A DNA stretch of 64,000 nucleotides from Rothia uropygialis (GTDB lineage Bacteria > Actinomycetota > Actinomycetes > Actinomycetales > Micrococcaceae): NCBI RefSeq assembly GCF_004137765.1, contig NZ_NOIS01000005.1, positions 62,001 through 126,000 on the forward strand. Reading direction: 5' to 3'. Below, in pieces: positions 33,944 to 44,281 of the stretch. The notes beneath the pieces were generated by a model, which saw only the letters and a list, made by a program, of their open reading frames with translations, had not been told where the DNA came from and made no database searches. The position numbers and the translations under genes were made by a program. Positions within the stretch are counted from its first letter, which is position 1; every line of letters begins with the position of its first letter.

Positions 33944-36931
33944 TCAGTCGCGGGGCTTCTCCTGCATCTCCCAAGTCTCGATCATGTCGCCTTCTCTGAT
34001 GTCATTGAAGGATCCGAGCCCAATACCGCACTCGTAACCGTCACGGACCTCGGTTGCATCGTCCTTGAAGCGACGCAGCGACTCGATGTTGAGCGAATCC
34101 GCAATCACGTTGCCGTCACGTACCAGGCGAGCCTTGGCATTGCGGCGAATGAGACCGCTCCGCACGATCGAGCCGGCGATGTTGCCCCACTTGGAAGAGC
34201 GGAAGACCTCGCGGACTTCTGCGGAACCAAGGTCGACTTCCTCGTACTCCGGCTTGAGCATGCCCTTGAGAGCCTGCTCGACCTCGTCGATGGCCTGGTA
34301 GATGACGCTGTAGAACTTCATCTCCACGCCTTCGCGGTCGGCGAGTTCGGTGACTCGCTCGGCCGGACGGACGTTGAAGCCGATGATGATCGCGTTGTCC
34401 ACGGTGGCCAAGTTGACGTCGTTCTGAGTGATAGCACCGACGCCACGGTGGATCACACGCAGCTGAACCTCATTGCCGTCTCCGACCTCGATCTTGAGCA
34501 GCGAATCTTCGAGGGCCTCCACGGCACCCGAGACGTCGCCCTTGATGATGAGGTTGAGCGTGTCCATCTTGCCTTCGGCCACGGCCTCGTCGAAGGACTC
34601 GAGCGTGACGCGCTTGCGGCGCTTGGCCAGCTGAGCGTTACGGTCCGCAGCCTCGCGCTTTTCAGCGATCTGACGGGCAGTGCGCTCTTCCTGTGTCGAC
34701 AGGAACGTGTCGCCTGCACGCGGAACCGTGGACAGGCCCAAGACCTGGACGGGTCGCGAAGGACCGGCCTCGGCGACGTTCTGACCGTTCTCATCGAACA
34801 TCGCTCGGACACGGCCGTGAGCGACGCCCGCGACGATGCTGTCGCCGACGTGCAGCGTACCGGACTGGACCAGCACGGTCGAGACCGCACCGCGTCCCTT
34901 GTCCAGATTCGCTTCGATCGCGACACCGCGGGCTTCCTTGTCAGGGTTGGCCTGCAGTTCGAGCGCGCCGTCGGCGGTCAGACAGATAGCCTCGAGCAGT
35001 TCCTCGATGTTCTGGTTCTGGCGAGCCGAAACGTCGACGAACATGGTCTCACCGCCGTATTCCTCGGGCACCAGACCGTACTCGGTCAGCTGGCCGCGGA
35101 TCTTGTCCGCGTTCGCGCCTTCCTTGTCGATCTTGTTGACCGCGACCACGATCGGCACGTTGGCCGCCTGGGCGTGGTTCAAGGCCTCAACGGTCTGGGG
35201 CATCACGCCGTCATCGGCGGCGACAACCAGCACGGCGATGTCCGTGACCTTCGCACCGCGGGCACGCATGGCGGTGAACGCCTCGTGACCTGGGGTATCG
35301 ATGAAAGTGATCAAGCGGTCGGTGCCGTCCACATTGGTTGTGATCTGGTAAGCGCCGATGTGCTGGGTAATGCCGCCGGCCTCGCCTTCGATCACATTGG
35401 TGTGGCGGATGGCATCCAGCAGACGGGTCTTGCCGTGGTCGACGTGACCCATCACGGTGACTACGGGGGGACGCGCCTCGAGCTGCTCTTCGGTCTCTGC
35501 CTCACGCTCGGCGTCGAGGTTGATGTCGAAGGATTCGAGGAGCTCGCGCTCCTCGTCCTCGGGCGAGACGATCTGGACCCTGTAGCCCAGCTCTTCGCCC
35601 AGCAGCTCGAACGTTTCCTGGTCCAAGGACTGGGTTTGTGTCGCCATCTCACCCAGGTGGATGAGGACGGTGACCAGTGCGGCCGGGTTGGCGTTGATCT
35701 TCTCCGCGAAGTCCATGACCGAAGCACCGCGACGCATGCGTACGACCGTATCGCCATTGCCCCGGGGAACGACGACGCCGCCCACCGAGGGTGCCTGCAT
35801 CTGCTCCAACTCATGGCGCTTTGCCTGCTTCGATTTACGCTGCTTCCGACGCGAATTTCCGCGTCCGAAAGCGCCCTGGGCGTTGCCGCGTCCGCGACCG
35901 CCGCCGCGCGGAGGACCACCGGCACTCGGGCCGCCGCGACGGGGACCGTTTCCCCCGCCGGGGCTGCCGCCACCGGGACGTCCGCCGACATTGGAGGGCA
36001 TCTTGGCCGGCATCATGTTCGGGCTAGGACGGTTTCCACCGGATGCGGCCGGGCGAGGAGCGTTCCCCCGCTGACCGCCTGCACCCGCGCCAGCGGCGGG
36101 CCGAGGTCCGGCAGGGCGCGGTCCGCCCTGACCCTGGCCCTGGGCAGGACGCGGTGCGCCGGGGCGCGGTCCGCCCTGGCCTTGTCCCTGGGCGGGACGC
36201 GGACCACCGCGGCGATTGCCGTTGTTGCTGCCGCGCATGCCCTGCTGGGAGCTGAACGGGTTGTTGCCGGGACGCGGGGCGCCAGGCTTGGGAGCGCCCC
36301 CACGCGATGCCGCAGGACGGGGTCCCGGGGTCGGCACCGAGCCGGGCTTAGGCGCGGAAGAATCCGTGCGCATGCCCTGCTGGGAACTGAACGGGTTGTT
36401 GCCGGGACGAGCCCCGGGCTTGGGCGCATTGCCCGATTTGGGAGCCGAGTCCTGGTCAGACTTTTCCTGAGCCTTTTCGTCGGACCTCGCGGACGCAGCC
36501 TCGGTCGTCGACGGAGTCGGTTCCGGCCGTGCTGCGGGCTTCTCTTCCGCCACGGCCGCCTTTTCTTCCGCTGCCGGCTTGGGAGCCGACTTCCCTGCTG
36601 TGGCAGGGGTTGGGCCGGAAGGCTTGGGCTTCGCGCCTGGCTTGGGTGCGGCCGATGTCGTGGGCGTAGGCGCCTCGGCCTTGTTGGTCTCGGCCTTCTG
36701 ATCAGAGGGCTCGGATGAAGTCGACGCCTTCTTGCCTCCGGACTTCTTGCCCGACTCAGACGGCGACTGTGCGCGGTCCGCAAACGCGGCGCGCAGTTTT
36801 TTCACCACGGGGGGCTCCACCGTGGAAGATGCACCACGAACGAATTCGCCCAAGTCTTGAAGCTTGGCGATCGCTTCTTTCGAGGTGATGTTGAGCTCTT
36901 TCGCGAGCTCGTGAACGCGGGGCTTGGCCAC
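33944..36931 (-). CDS. infB: Translation initiation factor IF-2
   Basis: 995 residues from a GTG with AGGAG upstream. The N-terminus has the IF2_N region ([16 protein letters not shown]), then about 320 residues of Pro/Gly/Ala-rich low complexity with repeated units, then a second IF2_N-like helix set. The G domain shows [30 protein letters not shown] and NKIDKEG; domains II-IV follow. IF-2 places fMet-tRNA in the 30S P-site and promotes subunit joining. The actinobacterial-length N-terminal extension is encoded by DNA with direct repeats. Confidence 0.98.
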   Translation of the reverse strand: MAKPRVHELAKELNITSKEAIAKLQDLGEFVRGASSTVEPPVVKKLRAAFADRAQSPSESGKKSGGKKASTSSEPSDQKAETNKAEAPTPTTSAAPKPGAKPKPSGPTPATAGKSAPKPAAEEKAAVAEEKPAARPEPTPSTTEAASARSDEKAQEKSDQDSAPKSGNAPKPGARPGNNPFSSQQGMRTDSSAPKPGSVPTPGPRPAASRGGAPKPGAPRPGNNPFSSQQGMRGSNNGNRRGGPRPAQGQGQGGPRPGAPRPAQGQGQGGPRPAGPRPAAGAGAGGQRGNAPRPAASGGNRPSPNMMPAKMPSNVGGRPGGGSPGGGNGPRRGGPSAGGPPRGGGRGRGNAQGAFGRGNSRRKQRKSKQAKRHELEQMQAPSVGGVVVPRGNGDTVVRMRRGASVMDFAEKINANPAALVTVLIHLGEMATQTQSLDQETFELLGEELGYRVQIVSPEDEERELLESFDINLDAEREAETEEQLEARPPVVTVMGHVDHGKTRLLDAIRHTNVIEGEAGGITQHIGAYQITTNVDGTDRLITFIDTPGHEAFTAMRARGAKVTDIAVLVVAADDGVMPQTVEALNHAQAANVPIVVAVNKIDKEGANADKIRGQLTEYGLVPEEYGGETMFVDVSARQNQNIEELLEAICLTADGALELQANPDKEARGVAIEANLDKGRGAVSTVLVQSGTLHVGDSIVAGVAHGRVRAMFDENGQNVAEAGPSRPVQVLGLSTVPRAGDTFLSTQEERTARQIAEKREAADRNAQLAKRRKRVTLESFDEAVAEGKMDTLNLIIKGDVSGAVEALEDSLLKIEVGDGNEVQLRVIHRGVGAITQNDVNLATVDNAIIIGFNVRPAERVTELADREGVEMKFYSVIYQAIDEVEQALKGMLKPEYEEVDLGSAEVREVFRSSKWGNIAGSIVRSGLIRRNAKARLVRDGNVIADSLNIESLRRFKDDATEVRDGYECGIGLGSFNDIREGDMIETWEMQEKPRD
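36233..36409. repeat. Direct repeats within the infB linker
   Basis: A 42-bp unit at 36233-36274 recurs at 36368-36409 with one mismatch, encoding the peptide [12 protein letters not shown] twice. Shorter GGTCCGCC-type repeats encoding QGQGGPRP units lie at about 36110-36200. They lie in the disordered linker and could recombine to change its length. Confidence 0.85.
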
Positions 36932-37083
36932 ATTACTCCTGTCTCGGTCTGCGCCGAAACAGGCACAAACCGCTTAATTCCGTATAAGGCTCCCGGCAAT
37001 CACGTAATTGCCTTGGGACTCGCCGTTTGCAGAGCACAGTGAAGTACTCATTGCGCGGCACTCATCGGGTTTCCATCGGTTTT

Positions 37084-37440
37084 CTACTCGCTTTCTTCAG
37101 ACGCTCGTGCGCCCGTTGATTGAGCTAGGGGGTGTTCCTCACTGGTCGCATAACGCCGCAGGACGGCGTTTTCTTCCGCGCGCCACAGACCTTCGAGGTG
37201 TTCGGAATCGACTCGGGTACGGAAAGATCTGGCGAATGCCTTGGTCTTGACCGCCCGGTCCAAACACTCCTGGTCAGGGTGTAACCAGGCGCCACGTCCT
37301 TTCAAGGACCTTTTGGGATCCAGGACGACGACGCCGGTTCGCGCTCCCTGCGACCGTTGCAGGACCACACGTACTAGTGCGGTTTGATCTTCGCTCCGCC
37401 GACAGCCGATGCAGGTACGAATACCGGGAGGGGAAGACAT
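37084..37440 (-). CDS. YlxR/RnpM family protein (DUF448)
   Basis: 118 residues, ATG with GGGGAAAG upstream. The YlxR motif IRTCIGCRRSEDQTALVRVV at the N-terminus and KGRGAWLHPDQECLDRAVKTKAF are clear. In Firmicutes the protein modulates RNase P activity (RnpM) and binds RNA; in actinobacteria the role is less studied. It sits between nusA and infB as in most Gram-positive genomes. Confidence 0.92.
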   Translation of the reverse strand: MSSPPGIRTCIGCRRSEDQTALVRVVLQRSQGARTGVVVLDPKRSLKGRGAWLHPDQECLDRAVKTKAFARSFRTRVDSEHLEGLWRAEENAVLRRYATSEEHPLAQSTGARASEESE

Positions 37441-37590
37441 AGGCTTTCCCCTTTCCGGACCGTTCCTGCTTGTTCGGGCCGTCGCTCGCAGTCGATGACC
37501 GCATTCCAGTCTATCCCCCCACCGGGCGTTTCCCCCAAAGATTCGGCAAAATACACCGTCCCGTGTGAGGACCGTTACCAGAATGACCGG

Positions 37591-38580
37591 TTATTCGGCG
37601 AGATCCGCCGCCCGAGCCTTGGACTCGGAGACGATGTCGATGCGCCAATTCGTCAGTTTCGCGGCCAGACGTGCGTTCTGGCCTTCCTTTCCGATCGCCA
37701 GGGAGAGCTGGTCGTCGGGGACGATGGCCCGGGCCTGGAACCTGCCATGGGGATCCACCTCGACCGAGGCTACTCGAGCGGGGCTCAAAGCGCCGGCAAT
37801 GTAGTCGGCAGGGTCCTCGGAGTAGCTGACGATATCAATTTTCTCGTTGTTGAGTTCGGAAGTCACGGCCCGGACGCGCGAACCCATTTCTCCGATGCAG
37901 GAACCCTTGGCGTTGATCCCTTCCCTCGTCGCCCTCACGGCGATTTTGGTGCGGTGACCGGCTTCGCGAGCGATCGACATGATTTCGACCGAGCCGTCCT
38001 CGATCTCGGGCACCTCGTGTTCGAAGAGGCGTCGAACCAAGTCCGGGTGGGAACGGGACAGCGTGATCGAAGGACCTTTGAACCCGCGACGGGCTTCGAC
38101 GACGAATGCGCGGATGCGAGAACCATGAGAGTAGCTTTCGCCGGGCACCTGTTCGTGCGGGGGAAGAACACCTTCCACGGTTCCCAGGTCGATCTGGACC
38201 ATGTTGTTCCGACCGCCCTGCTGGATCTGCCCGGAGACGAGCTGTCCCTCACGGTCTCGGAAGTCGCCAAGGACCTGATTGTCCTCGGCTTCGCGCAATC
38301 GCTGGAAAATCACCTGTCGAGCCGTGGCCGCAGCGATGCGACCGAAGTTGCGCGGAGTGTCATCGAATTCGCCGACGACCTCGCCGTCTTCGTCGATCTC
38401 CGGAGCCATAATGCGCACGTGACCTGTATCGCGGTCAACGATGGCGCGCGCGTTGCGGATCGCACCGGGGTTCTTCTCGTAGGCCAGCAATAGAGCGGAC
38501 TCGATCATCTGGATCAGCTGACCGACTGGGATGTCACGCTCCTTCTCCAAGAGTCGGAGGTTGCTCATGTCGATGTCCAT
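37591..38580 (-). CDS. nusA: Transcription termination/antitermination protein NusA
   Basis: 329 residues; the shorter actinobacterial form without the C-terminal acidic repeats. N-terminal RNA-polymerase-binding domain (MSNLRLLEKERDIPVG ... ALLLAYEK), S1 domain (DREGQLVSGQIQQGGRNN and VEGVLPPHEQ), then KH1 and KH2 (HRTKIAVRAT, GSCIGEMGSRVRAV, IVPDDQLSLAIGKEGQNARL). It modulates pausing, termination and rRNA antitermination. Confidence 0.97.
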   Translation of the reverse strand: MDIDMSNLRLLEKERDIPVGQLIQMIESALLLAYEKNPGAIRNARAIVDRDTGHVRIMAPEIDEDGEVVGEFDDTPRNFGRIAAATARQVIFQRLREAEDNQVLGDFRDREGQLVSGQIQQGGRNNMVQIDLGTVEGVLPPHEQVPGESYSHGSRIRAFVVEARRGFKGPSITLSRSHPDLVRRLFEHEVPEIEDGSVEIMSIAREAGHRTKIAVRATREGINAKGSCIGEMGSRVRAVTSELNNEKIDIVSYSEDPADYIAGALSPARVASVEVDPHGRFQARAIVPDDQLSLAIGKEGQNARLAAKLTNWRIDIVSESKARAADLAE

Positions 38581-38702
38581 TGCTGGCCTTTCCTTGCTCT
38601 ATGTGCCAAAGCACCGGAACGCTTCAGCGCTCCGGTACCCGACTGGGCCTGGATCCCGTCCTGGGCGGCCCCTGTGTTCCGACCTATTCTAGCCGGGATG
38701 TC

Positions 38703-39350
38703 CTAGTGGCTGAACTCGATTTCGACCTGGGCCGATTCGACGTCCTCAACCGAGATCTCCTCCGGTTCCAGATACTTGGCCGGGACACCCTTGGGAGTCT
38801 GTTTCCGACGTGCAATCGTCGCGGTACGCCCATCCGTTTCCTCGAGGCGGGCGACGAAGGTTTCGCCGTCCGAAAGGCGCAGGTTGAGAAGCCGGCCGCG
38901 CGAGCGCTTCCAGTGACGAGGTTCGGTCAGTGTGCGGGTTGCACCGGGGGATGTCACCTCGAGCAGGTACGTCTCTTCCGGGTCTCCATCGGTTCGGTCC
39001 AGGGTCTCGGAAATCGCTCCGGAGACCTCGGCGATGGTGTCCAGGCTGACGCTGCCTTCCTCGTCTTCCTGAAGATCGACGACGACGGTCACGGTCTGAT
39101 TCTTTCCTGCGCCGCGGGCGGTGACCTCTTCGAGAACCAGGTCGAACTGCCCGACGACCGGCGAAATGGCCTCGTGCAAGGACGGCAGGTCCAGCGTGTC
39201 GGACAGGGAATTCCTCGGATGTGCCTGGTCCGAGTATCCGGCGTTGGCCTTCATCCGAGCGGTCCGACGGCGTTGACGAGAAGTATTCTTGCTGGTGGTG
39301 GACTTGGGGTTCGAGCCGTTGTTGGCCAAGAGACCTCCTGTAATGGTCAT
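38703..39350 (-). CDS. rimP: Ribosome maturation factor RimP
   Basis: 215 residues from an ATG at 39350 with GAGAGGA 6 nt upstream; a TTG at 39329 after AGGAGG and an ATG at 39254 are other possible starts. RimP features: VGQFDLVLEEV, VVDLQEDEEG, EVSGAISETLD, YLLEVTSPGATRTLTEPRHWKRSRGRLL and the C-terminal SH3-like part. The N-terminus before residue 45 is not conserved. It acts in 30S assembly and precedes nusA. Confidence 0.95.
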   Translation of the reverse strand: MTITGGLLANNGSNPKSTTSKNTSRQRRRTARMKANAGYSDQAHPRNSLSDTLDLPSLHEAISPVVGQFDLVLEEVTARGAGKNQTVTVVVDLQEDEEGSVSLDTIAEVSGAISETLDRTDGDPEETYLLEVTSPGATRTLTEPRHWKRSRGRLLNLRLSDGETFVARLEETDGRTATIARRKQTPKGVPAKYLEPEEISVEDVESAQVEIEFSH

Positions 39351-39448
39351 GTCATGTCCTCTCCCCAGGTTAGCGCCCACAGCCCTGCCCGACATGCCAT
39401 GATGGTGAGTTGACCCTGGACCGCAACGCATCAGAGGACCACGTTCGG

Positions 39449-40504
39449 ATGAAAAGTTCCGCCGCAAAGACCGTTTTTGTTTTCTTGCTGATCGTGCTCT
39501 TGCTCCTGGCCGCAGTTTCAGGGTTCGTCTGGTGGCGAACCACACACAATCAGGGCGGCGTCGCGGCCCAGCAGCAGGCGGCGGCAGAGCTGAAGAGTCT
39601 TCAAGTGGCTGTCCAGAGCTCGCGCGTCGCCGGGTCCCAAAAGGACAGCCTCGAATCGGATATTCACGATCAGCTCGATGCGCTGAACCGCTCGGCGGTC
39701 GAGGATGCCCAGCCCGAGGAGGATCACGCGCCCCAGGACGTACAGGCCCTGGCACAGCGGATGACTCAGAGTTCACAACGCATTTACGGCCTTGCTTCGA
39801 ACGCAGGTCTGTCCTCGGACGAGTCCGCCACTCTGACGTCCATCTCGGTCGGTCAATGGGCCACGGTCCAGCTCTTGAACGGAACATTGGCCGAGGTCGC
39901 TGACCCGTCGTCGGCGGCGAGCAAGGAGCTCAAGGACCTCACCGGTTTGGGGCAGAACGAGGCGTTGAATGCCGACGGGTTGTGCCCTGCCATGTCCGAC
40001 GATGCCAAGGACAAGGCCTCCGGGGGCGCTGATTCCCAGCAAGCCGGCGACGGATCGAACGCGGAAGATTCCGAGGACCTCACGAAGGTTCTGACGGGCC
40101 TCTACACATCGACCTGGTCCGAGTCCTACTTCCAGGCCCGCGAGGACGTCGACAATATACCGGAAGACACCTCAGAACGGATCGGGGTCGCCGCCACGGT
40201 TCATTCTTCCCAGCTTCAACAGCTGCGTGCCGGATTGGATCAGAATTGCTCCGCGATTCCGCAGCCGAAGGCTGCCTACAAGCTCCCCGATGCTGCTACG
40301 CGGGACGCGGGGAAAATCATGGCCGAACAGGCGGATCACATCGGCAGCGAATCGATCGGGGTGATCCGATCCCAGAAGCCGGGCAAGTCCGATGCTCGGG
40401 GATCTGATTCCTGGACCGCTTGGGGCGCCCGTTCGCTGGCCCTCAACACCGCGATCTCGACCCAGATCAGCGGGGATGTGCCGGCCCTGCCCGGAATTTC
40501 CTGA
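39449..40504 (+). CDS. Membrane-anchored protein, DUF4439 (ferritin-like) type
   Basis: 351 residues from the ATG at 39449; a TTG 13 codons earlier is less likely. A single N-terminal hydrophobic helix (VFVFLLIVLLLLAAVSGFVWW) acts as signal anchor. The rest is helical and extracellular, with GLYTSTWSESYFQAREDV, VHSSQLQQLRAGLDQNC, PQPKAAYKLPD and a last helix ending in DVPALPG, which resembles the DUF4439 ferritin-like family often found beside rimP in Micrococcaceae. No complete di-iron ExxH pair is obvious. The role is unknown. Confidence 0.7.
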   Translation: MKSSAAKTVFVFLLIVLLLLAAVSGFVWWRTTHNQGGVAAQQQAAAELKSLQVAVQSSRVAGSQKDSLESDIHDQLDALNRSAVEDAQPEEDHAPQDVQALAQRMTQSSQRIYGLASNAGLSSDESATLTSISVGQWATVQLLNGTLAEVADPSSAASKELKDLTGLGQNEALNADGLCPAMSDDAKDKASGGADSQQAGDGSNAEDSEDLTKVLTGLYTSTWSESYFQAREDVDNIPEDTSERIGVAATVHSSQLQQLRAGLDQNCSAIPQPKAAYKLPDAATRDAGKIMAEQADHIGSESIGVIRSQKPGKSDARGSDSWTAWGARSLALNTAISTQISGDVPALPGIS

Positions 40505-40556
40505 CGGATGGTCCCACAGCGGGGTACTGAAATCGGGAGCTGAACAGGTCTCGTCC

Positions 40557-41351
40557 TTATGCGATAGCGTCGGCGTAGATATCCCAGCCGGTTTTGACGA
40601 TCAAAACGGCCACCACGGCCAGGAACACGACTCGGATGAACCTGTTCCCTCGGGACACGGCACTTCTGGCCCCGGTATAGCCTCCGACCATGTTGGCGAT
40701 GCCCAGAAGCAGGCCCAGAGCCCAGACCACCGAACCGTGGAACCCGAAAAACGCCAAGGCACCGAGATTCGTCGCCATGTTGACGACTTTCGCCTGGGCG
40801 CTGGCCCGCAAGAAGTTCTGGCCGAGCAGTGTGATGAGACCGATGATCAGAAATGAGCCCGTTCCTGGGCCGAGAACACCGTCGTAGAAACCTATGACGA
40901 GCCCCAGCACGGTCGAACGAACGAGCACGCTGCGGGAATCCATCGTGGGCTTGGTCAGCGTCCCCGCGTTCGGTTTGAGCACGGTGAACACGGCCACCGC
41001 GATCAGGGCCGCGAGGATCACGGGTTTGAAAACGGCTTGAGGCAAGGATGCGGCCACCGCAGCTCCCGCGAAACTGCCGAAGAATGCTACGCCCGCCATC
41101 GGCAACGAGGGCCGGAGCGGCGTCGTCGTGCGACGGAAGTACGTGACCGCGCTGGTGCTGGTTCCGAGCAGAGAACCGAATTTGTTGGTTGCGAGGGCCT
41201 GCACCGGGGTCATGCCCGGGATCATGAGCACAACGGGCAATTGAATCAGGCCACCGCCGCCCACCACGGCATCAACCCAACCGGCCAGGAACCCGCCGAC
41301 GAGTACAAGAACCAGGGTGCCCGGATCCAGGGATTCGATTCCCGCGATCAC
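40557..41351 (-). CDS. TSUP-family (TauE/SafE) membrane permease
   Basis: 264 residues, GTG start, about eight helices in two halves with conserved GGFLAGWVDAVVGGGGLIQLP and LGLVIGFYDGVLGPGTGSFL, the inverted-repeat signatures of the family. Members export or import sulfite, sulfoacetate, thiosulfate or other small anions. No sulfur-metabolism gene is adjacent, so the substrate is open. It converges on the DUF4439 gene. Confidence 0.92.
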   Translation of the reverse strand: MIAGIESLDPGTLVLVLVGGFLAGWVDAVVGGGGLIQLPVVLMIPGMTPVQALATNKFGSLLGTSTSAVTYFRRTTTPLRPSLPMAGVAFFGSFAGAAVAASLPQAVFKPVILAALIAVAVFTVLKPNAGTLTKPTMDSRSVLVRSTVLGLVIGFYDGVLGPGTGSFLIIGLITLLGQNFLRASAQAKVVNMATNLGALAFFGFHGSVVWALGLLLGIANMVGGYTGARSAVSRGNRFIRVVFLAVVAVLIVKTGWDIYADAIA

Positions 41352-41413
41352 CTCCCGGGCACCCCGCTTTCATTCGGCTCTATCGTTCAGCGGTTCACGT
41401 TACAGAACTCGGT

Positions 41414-43228
41414 TCAGTCGTCGGAAGCGACCGACGTGGTTTCCTTTACGACTTCGTCCACCACAATCGAGATGTCGACCTCACGGGATTCGCCGCTGGT
41501 CCGGTCCTTGATCTCGACTTTGCCGTCCTTGTACCCGCGTCCGATGACCAAGATCGTCGGAACACCGAGCAGCTCGGCGTCGCCGAACTTCACGCCGGGA
41601 GACGCCTTGGCACGGTCGTCGAAGATCACCTGCAAACCAGCTCGTTCCAGCTGCTCCACGATGCCTTCGGCGCCGCTCATGATCTCCTCGCCCTTGCCGG
41701 CGGCGACCACGTGAACATCCGCCGGTGCCAGGTCGCGGGGCCAGATCAGACCCCGCTCATCGTGATTGGATTCGGCAATGGCAGCGAGCGCTCTGGTGAC
41801 GCCGACGCCGTACGAACCCATGGTCACGGTGACGAGTTTGCCGTTGGAGTCCAGCACACGAAGCCCTAGGGCATCCGCGTACTTGCGACCGAGGGCGAAG
41901 ATGTGACCCATCTCGATTCCGCGGGCGGTATGCAAGGGCCCCGAACCATCCGGAGCCTGGTCGCCTTCACGGACTTCACACGCTTCGACGACACCGTCCC
42001 AGGTGAAATCCCGCCCGGCAACCAGATCGAAGACATGTCGACCTTGCAGATTCGCGCCCGTGATCCAGGCGGATCCCTCGACCACGCGAGGATCCACGAA
42101 ATACGGAATGCCAGTCGTCGATTCGGTGCCCAGTGTCGCGGCATCGGTGCTCAGACCGGGCCCGATGTAGCCCTTGACGAGCATCGGGTAGCTGCGCAAG
42201 TCTGAATCGTCGGCCTGGTTGACCTCGACTTCGCCGCCGACTTCCAGGGCGTCGCTGAGGCTGACTTCGAGCCGTTTGAGATCGACGGCCCGGTCCCCCG
42301 GCACGCCGACGGCGACGATCTGTTTCTCCCCGCTCGGAAGGGTCACGGCCACCAGAAGGTTCTTCAGGGTGTCGGCAGCCGTCCACTGGTGACCGTCTTT
42401 CGCGTGGAGCGCATTGGCTTGGGCAACGAGGGTGTCGATGGTCGGCGAGTCCGGAGTTTCCTCGACGTGCGCAGCCGCCTGGCCCTCGATGTCGATGGCC
42501 TCGGGGGCCACGGTCGTGACGGCCTCGACGTTGGCTGCGTATCCGCCCTCGGACCGGACGAAGGTATCTTCGCCGATGGGTGTCGGGTGCAGGAATTCCT
42601 CGGAGCGTGAGCCGCCCATGGCACCGGACTGCGCCTGAACGATGACGACCTCCAGACCCAAGCGTTTGAAGATTCGCTGATAAGCGCCTCGATGGGCTTG
42701 GTAGGCCGCTTCGAGGCCTTCGTCGTCCACGCTGAAGGAGTAGGAATCCTTCATAATGAATTCGCGGCCCCGCAGAAGACCCGCACGGGGACGTGCTTCG
42801 TCACGGTATTTGGTCTGGATTTGGTACAAGGTCACCGGCAGGTCCTTGTACGAGGAATACATGTCCTTGACCAGGAGCGTAAACATTTCCTCATGCGTAG
42901 GGGCCAAGAGGTAGTCCGCGTCCTTGCGGTCCTTCAGGCGGAAGAGATTCTCTCCGTATTCCTCCCAACGATTGGACGTTTCATACGGCTCACGGGGCAG
43001 CAATGCCGGAAAGTGGACTTCCTGGGCGCCGATCGCATCCATTTCCTCGCGAACGATCGCCTCGACCTTGGTCAGGACCCGTAGGCCCAGCGGCAACCAC
43101 GAATAGATACCGGGAGCCGCCCGGCGGATGTAACCGGCGCGCACCAGGAGTTTATGGCTATCCACTTCCGCGTCGACCGGGTCTTCGCGAAGGGTGCGGA
43201 GGAAAAGCGAGGATAGGCGTATGGCCAA
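41414..43228 (-). CDS. proS: Prolyl-tRNA synthetase, bacterial type
   Basis: 604 residues from a TTG. Class II motif 1 ([20 protein letters not shown]), motif 2 ([24 protein letters not shown]) and motif 3 ([12 protein letters not shown]) are present, with the INS editing domain between residues 225 and 400 and the anticodon-binding domain at the C-terminus. The opening [14 protein letters not shown] fits relatives, supporting the start although the ribosome site is weak. It charges tRNA-Pro. Confidence 0.97.
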   Translation of the reverse strand: MAIRLSSLFLRTLREDPVDAEVDSHKLLVRAGYIRRAAPGIYSWLPLGLRVLTKVEAIVREEMDAIGAQEVHFPALLPREPYETSNRWEEYGENLFRLKDRKDADYLLAPTHEEMFTLLVKDMYSSYKDLPVTLYQIQTKYRDEARPRAGLLRGREFIMKDSYSFSVDDEGLEAAYQAHRGAYQRIFKRLGLEVVIVQAQSGAMGGSRSEEFLHPTPIGEDTFVRSEGGYAANVEAVTTVAPEAIDIEGQAAAHVEETPDSPTIDTLVAQANALHAKDGHQWTAADTLKNLLVAVTLPSGEKQIVAVGVPGDRAVDLKRLEVSLSDALEVGGEVEVNQADDSDLRSYPMLVKGYIGPGLSTDAATLGTESTTGIPYFVDPRVVEGSAWITGANLQGRHVFDLVAGRDFTWDGVVEACEVREGDQAPDGSGPLHTARGIEMGHIFALGRKYADALGLRVLDSNGKLVTVTMGSYGVGVTRALAAIAESNHDERGLIWPRDLAPADVHVVAAGKGEEIMSGAEGIVEQLERAGLQVIFDDRAKASPGVKFGDAELLGVPTILVIGRGYKDGKVEIKDRTSGESREVDISIVVDEVVKETTSVASDD

Positions 43229-43323
43229 CTATGAAGTCCGTTTCTTTGAGGTGCCGGTTGTCTCTCGGATAAGTCTAAAGGAGCCCACCGTGGAGTACAT
43301 ACCAGCAGGACAGGAGGCGCCGG

Positions 43324-44262
43324 TTACATCAGGATCGTCGAGAAGGTCCCGACCTGTTGGAAACCGACGGCCCGGTACAGGGCTCGAGCCGGCCCGTTGT
43401 AGTCGTTGACGTACAGGCTGATCCTCGGAAACCGCGGGGCGATCAGCTCGCAAGCCTGTGCCATGAACGATTCCGAAAGCCCTTGGCCCCTGAGACGGGG
43501 AGCAAGCCACACGCCCTGGAGCTGGCACATGTCCTGGGCTGCGAGGCCAAGATCCGTCTTGAAGATCACCTTTCCCCTCGTGTCCGTCGCAACGACCGTG
43601 CGTCCGGATCGGACGGTTTCGAGGACTCGTTGTGAGTATCCCTCCGGGTTGTGTTCCATCGGCGAGTAGCCGACTTCCTCGGTGAACATTGACACGCTCG
43701 CGGGCAGGAGCTCTTCCAGGTCGCTCGGCACGGCCCACCGTACCGGCGACAGACCAGTCGTGGTTTCCCGGTGAGCCACTCGACGCGCGGTCTCATGATC
43801 AACCAGGCTCATGAGCGGCTGTTGTGGGCGAATGTCGAAAGGCCGGGGCAGGCCACCGCGAATCAGCTCCCACAGGGGCATGACGAATTCCGCTGGACCG
43901 AACAACGATGCGGGCTTTTTGTGGGTCCGCAGGATGTAATCTGCAACCCGGGAGAAGTGGTGACGCTCAAGACGGATGGGTACCAGATTCGCGCCGAACC
44001 ACACCGCTCCCGTCAGTTCGGAGAGTTCGGTTCTTCCCATCTCCTCAGACGGCTCGAAGACGCCGAGAAAAGGCGAGGCGGAATGCATCCGCGTCAGGAA
44101 CGAGGGGCGCGGCAGACCGATTCGCTCGTAATGCTCCAGAGGGAACAGATTGGCCACGGGAGACTGGTTGATCAGTCCGAGAAGACTCTCGGTATCGTCG
44201 ACGGTCAAGGGACGAACGGTCGGCCCCGAGATACGATCTGCGCGTTGCGTCAGGAATTTCAC
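43324..44262 (-). CDS. GNAT-family N-acetyltransferase with DUF4081 domain
   Basis: 312 residues from a GTG with GGGAG about 10 nt upstream. The N-terminal half is DUF4081-like (VANLFPLEHYERIG, GPAEFVMPLWELI), the C-terminal half is a GNAT fold with LQGVWLAPRLRGQGLSESFMA (acetyl-CoA loop) and LYVNDYNGPARALYRAVGF. The substrate is unknown. The position between rseP and proS is conserved in actinobacteria. Confidence 0.9.
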   Translation of the reverse strand: MKFLTQRADRISGPTVRPLTVDDTESLLGLINQSPVANLFPLEHYERIGLPRPSFLTRMHSASPFLGVFEPSEEMGRTELSELTGAVWFGANLVPIRLERHHFSRVADYILRTHKKPASLFGPAEFVMPLWELIRGGLPRPFDIRPQQPLMSLVDHETARRVAHRETTTGLSPVRWAVPSDLEELLPASVSMFTEEVGYSPMEHNPEGYSQRVLETVRSGRTVVATDTRGKVIFKTDLGLAAQDMCQLQGVWLAPRLRGQGLSESFMAQACELIAPRFPRISLYVNDYNGPARALYRAVGFQQVGTFSTILM

Positions 44263-44281
44263 GAAGTCATAGCTCCCGGGG

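Noticed and set aside
33335-36718. Very long plus-strand open frame (over 1100 codons) opposite infB
   Set aside because: It is the antisense shadow of the Gly/Pro/Ala-rich IF-2 coding sequence; no protein motif and no ribosome site.
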